Under the pieces are notes generated by a model, which saw nothing but the letters and a program-made list of their open reading frames with translations, was not told the DNA's origin and did not search any database. Below are positions 6,843 to 8,213 of a stretch of 8,213 nucleotides of DNA, in pieces. Origin of the DNA: Chthoniobacterales bacterium (GTDB lineage: Bacteria; Verrucomicrobiota; Verrucomicrobiia; Chthoniobacterales; UBA10450); assembly GCA_013695905.1 (NCBI GenBank), contig JACCZQ010000412.1, positions 1 through 8,213 on the forward strand, in the 5' to 3' direction. The translations under genes were made by a program, and so were the position numbers. The stretch's first letter is position 1; each line of letters begins with the position of its first letter.

Positions 6843-6900
6843 GGAGAGGCGACACTCCTGTCGCCTGTTTCTATCCTGGCGACAAGAGTGTCGCCGCTCC
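6843..6900. repeat. Pair of 18-base palindromes forming a larger inverted repeat (REP-like)
   Basis: GGCGACACTCCTGTCGCC at 6848-6865 and GGCGACAAGAGTGTCGCC at 6878-6895 are each a 7-base stem with a 4-base loop (GGCGACA/TGTCGCC). They are separated by 12 bases. The two units are also reverse complements of each other with one mismatch, and the pairing extends outwards through GGAG (6843-6846) and CTCC (6897-6900). The DNA can therefore form either two small hairpins or one long stem. It fills nearly all of the gap between mnmE and pyrD. This design matches REP-type intergenic elements, and I have the impression that similar GGCGACA palindromes occur in Verrucomicrobia, but I could not check this. 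Confidence 0.8.
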
Positions 6901-6901
6901 G

Positions 6902-8213
6902 CTACTTCCCAATGCAAAACTGAGCGAAGACGGAATCGAGAATGGCGTCGTCGCTGTCGGCGCCGATCACTTCGGTAACGGCGGCGAGCGCGGTGCGCAG
7001 ATCGAGCGCGGCATATTCGGCGGAGATCTGGCCCTGCAGAGTCTCCGCCGCACGGTCGCACGCCTCCAGCGCGCGACGAAGGCAATCATGGTGGCGCGCG
7101 TTGATCGCGACGGCGTTTTCGGCACGGATGTGATCCTGCCCGATCGCTGCCAGGAGCCGATCTTCCAAACCAGCGAGGCCATCCTCCGCGAGGCACGAAA
7201 TGCGAAGCGCCTCGGTGTCGCGCCAATTGGCGTGTTCCGGCAGGTCGCGCTTGTTCAGGAGCAGGATCTCGCCGCGGTGCGCGACGCGTTCGCCAAAGCC
7301 AGGCGGCCGGGGCGTGCTCGCATCGACGATATGCAGGACAAGGTCGGTGCGCTCGAGCGATTTCTCGGTGCGGGCAATCCCGGCGCGCTCCAGCGTATCC
7401 TCCGAGTCGCGGATGCCGGCCGTATCGAGCAGGCGAAATGGAAGACCACGGATGCTAATTGCTTCCTCGATCGTGTCGCGGGTGGTGCCGTGAATCTCGC
7501 TCACGATGGCGCGTTCGTAACCGAGAAGCCGGTTCAGGAGGCTCGACTTACCGGCGTTCGTGGCGCCGTAGATAACCACCCGCACCCCTTCGCGGAGGAT
7601 GCGGCCTTGTGTCGCGGTCTCGAGCAACGCCGTGATCTTTTCGCGAATGGAGCCAAGCCGCATCTGCAGCCGGTCCGCGTCGTCCGGCGCGAGATCTTCA
7701 TCCGGAAAATCGAGCGCTGCTTCGACATGCGCGAGCAATTGGATCAGCTCGTCGCGGATCGTTTTGACCCGGCTGCCGAGCCGCCCCTCAAGCTGCTCGG
7801 TGGCGGAGCGGAGTGCCAGATCGGTTTGGGCGCGGATCAAATCCATGACCGCTTCCGCCTGGGTCAGGTCCAGCTTCCCGTTAATGAACGCCCGCTCGCT
7901 GAACTCGCCTGCCCTCGCCGCCCGTGCACCCGCGCACAGACAAACCTCCAGCACGCGCGCCGTGACCAGCACCCCGCCGTGGCAGCTGATCTCGACCACG
8001 TCTTCACCGGTGTAGCTGTGCGGGGCGCGATGGACGGAGAGCAGCACCTGATCGATGAGTTGCTCGCCAGCCACGATCTCGCCGTAATGCTGCACGTGCG
8101 ACGGGAGCTCCGACGGCTGCTGTTTTCCACGAAACACCTGGCTGGCCACGCCGATCGCCGTCGGACCTGAGAGGCGTACGAGCGCGATCGCGCCTTCGCC
8201 TGCCGGCGACGAG
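6902..8213 (-). CDS. mnmE: tRNA uridine-5-carboxymethylaminomethyl(34) synthesis GTPase MnmE, N-terminus outside window
   Basis: Potassium-activated GTPase that, with MnmG, modifies the wobble uridine of several tRNAs. The frame is open to the right edge and gives 436 residues; compared with E. coli only about 10 N-terminal residues are missing. The first visible residues (SSPAGEGAIALVRLSG) match the start of the tetrahydrofolate-binding domain, so the GTG at 8149 is an internal Val, not the start. Motifs in order, numbered from the first complete codon in the window: SYTGEDVVEISCHGG, GEFSERAF, KLDLTQAEAV, then the G domain with G1 GATNAGKS (216-223, with the potassium-ligand Asn kept), G2 GTTRD (242-246), G3 DTAG (263-266), the catalytic Glu275 (Glu282 in E. 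coli) and G4 NKRD (320-323). The C-terminal FCIGK (432-436) carries the conserved Cys. The only deviation I noticed is Thr in place of the usual Pro in the G1 GxPNxGKS. The gene lies upstream of pyrD on the same strand. Confidence 0.97.
   Translation of the reverse strand, partial: SSPAGEGAIALVRLSGPTAIGVASQVFRGKQQPSELPSHVQHYGEIVAGEQLIDQVLLSVHRAPHSYTGEDVVEISCHGGVLVTARVLEVCLCAGARAARAGEFSERAFINGKLDLTQAEAVMDLIRAQTDLALRSATEQLEGRLGSRVKTIRDELIQLLAHVEAALDFPDEDLAPDDADRLQMRLGSIREKITALLETATQGRILREGVRVVIYGATNAGKSSLLNRLLGYERAIVSEIHGTTRDTIEEAISIRGLPFRLLDTAGIRDSEDTLERAGIARTEKSLERTDLVLHIVDASTPRPPGFGERVAHRGEILLLNKRDLPEHANWRDTEALRISCLAEDGLAGLEDRLLAAIGQDHIRAENAVAINARHHDCLRRALEACDRAAETLQGQISAEYAALDLRTALAAVTEVIGADSDDAILDSVFAQFCIGK

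Noticed and set aside
6767..8170. 467-residue open frame on the + strand opposite mnmE and the pyrD start
   Set aside because: It is antisense to mnmE and pyrD, both of which show complete family motifs. Its product is Arg/Ala-rich with no recognisable motif, as expected for a shadow frame in GC-rich DNA.

Overview
The window comes from a GC-rich bacterial chromosome and most resembles a soil Verrucomicrobiota bacterium of the Chthoniobacterales/Spartobacteria kind. This assignment is an inference. It rests on a secreted protease ending in two copies of the 'TGDxVLIGGFI...NDNW...GxNNTxGxxLxEVY' domain that is abundant in that phylum, on a pseudopilin with an H-X9-DG tail, and on short palindromic elements in the mnmE-pyrD gap. 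Shine-Dalgarno sequences are absent or weak before several genes.

Left part (1-1399, + strand). The window opens inside bioB (biotin synthase); only the C-terminal 194 residues are present. A short orphan reading frame with a good ribosome binding site follows (669-992). After it lies a decayed second bioB copy (about 1094-1300) with a +1 frameshift and a clean 234-base internal deletion that removes the iron-sulfur cluster arginine. Most of its base differences from the neighbouring intact bioB are synonymous, so it looks like the remains of a second, once functional biotin synthase.

Middle part (1400-5795, + strand). Three genes for exported proteins lie in a row. The first is a 1074-residue secreted subtilisin-fold protein in which the usual catalytic His appears to be replaced by Glu, the protease domain is interrupted twice, and two C-terminal repeats follow. 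The second is a small signal-peptide protein of unknown function. The third is a type II secretion/type IV pilin-like pseudopilin whose start overlaps the stop of the gene before it. They may form one transcription unit.

Right part (5796-8213, - strand). pyrD (class 2 dihydroorotate dehydrogenase) converges on the pseudopilin gene across a 38-base gap that holds a hairpin. Upstream of pyrD lies mnmE (tRNA-modifying GTPase), which runs off the right edge and lacks only about 10 N-terminal residues. The 63-base gap between mnmE and pyrD is almost filled by two near-identical 18-base palindromes that together form a larger inverted repeat.

I see no tRNA, rRNA, CRISPR array or insertion sequence. 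There is no clear-cut new system. The most unusual items are the Glu-for-His subtilase with its secretion-related neighbours, the bioB remnant, and the palindrome pair.
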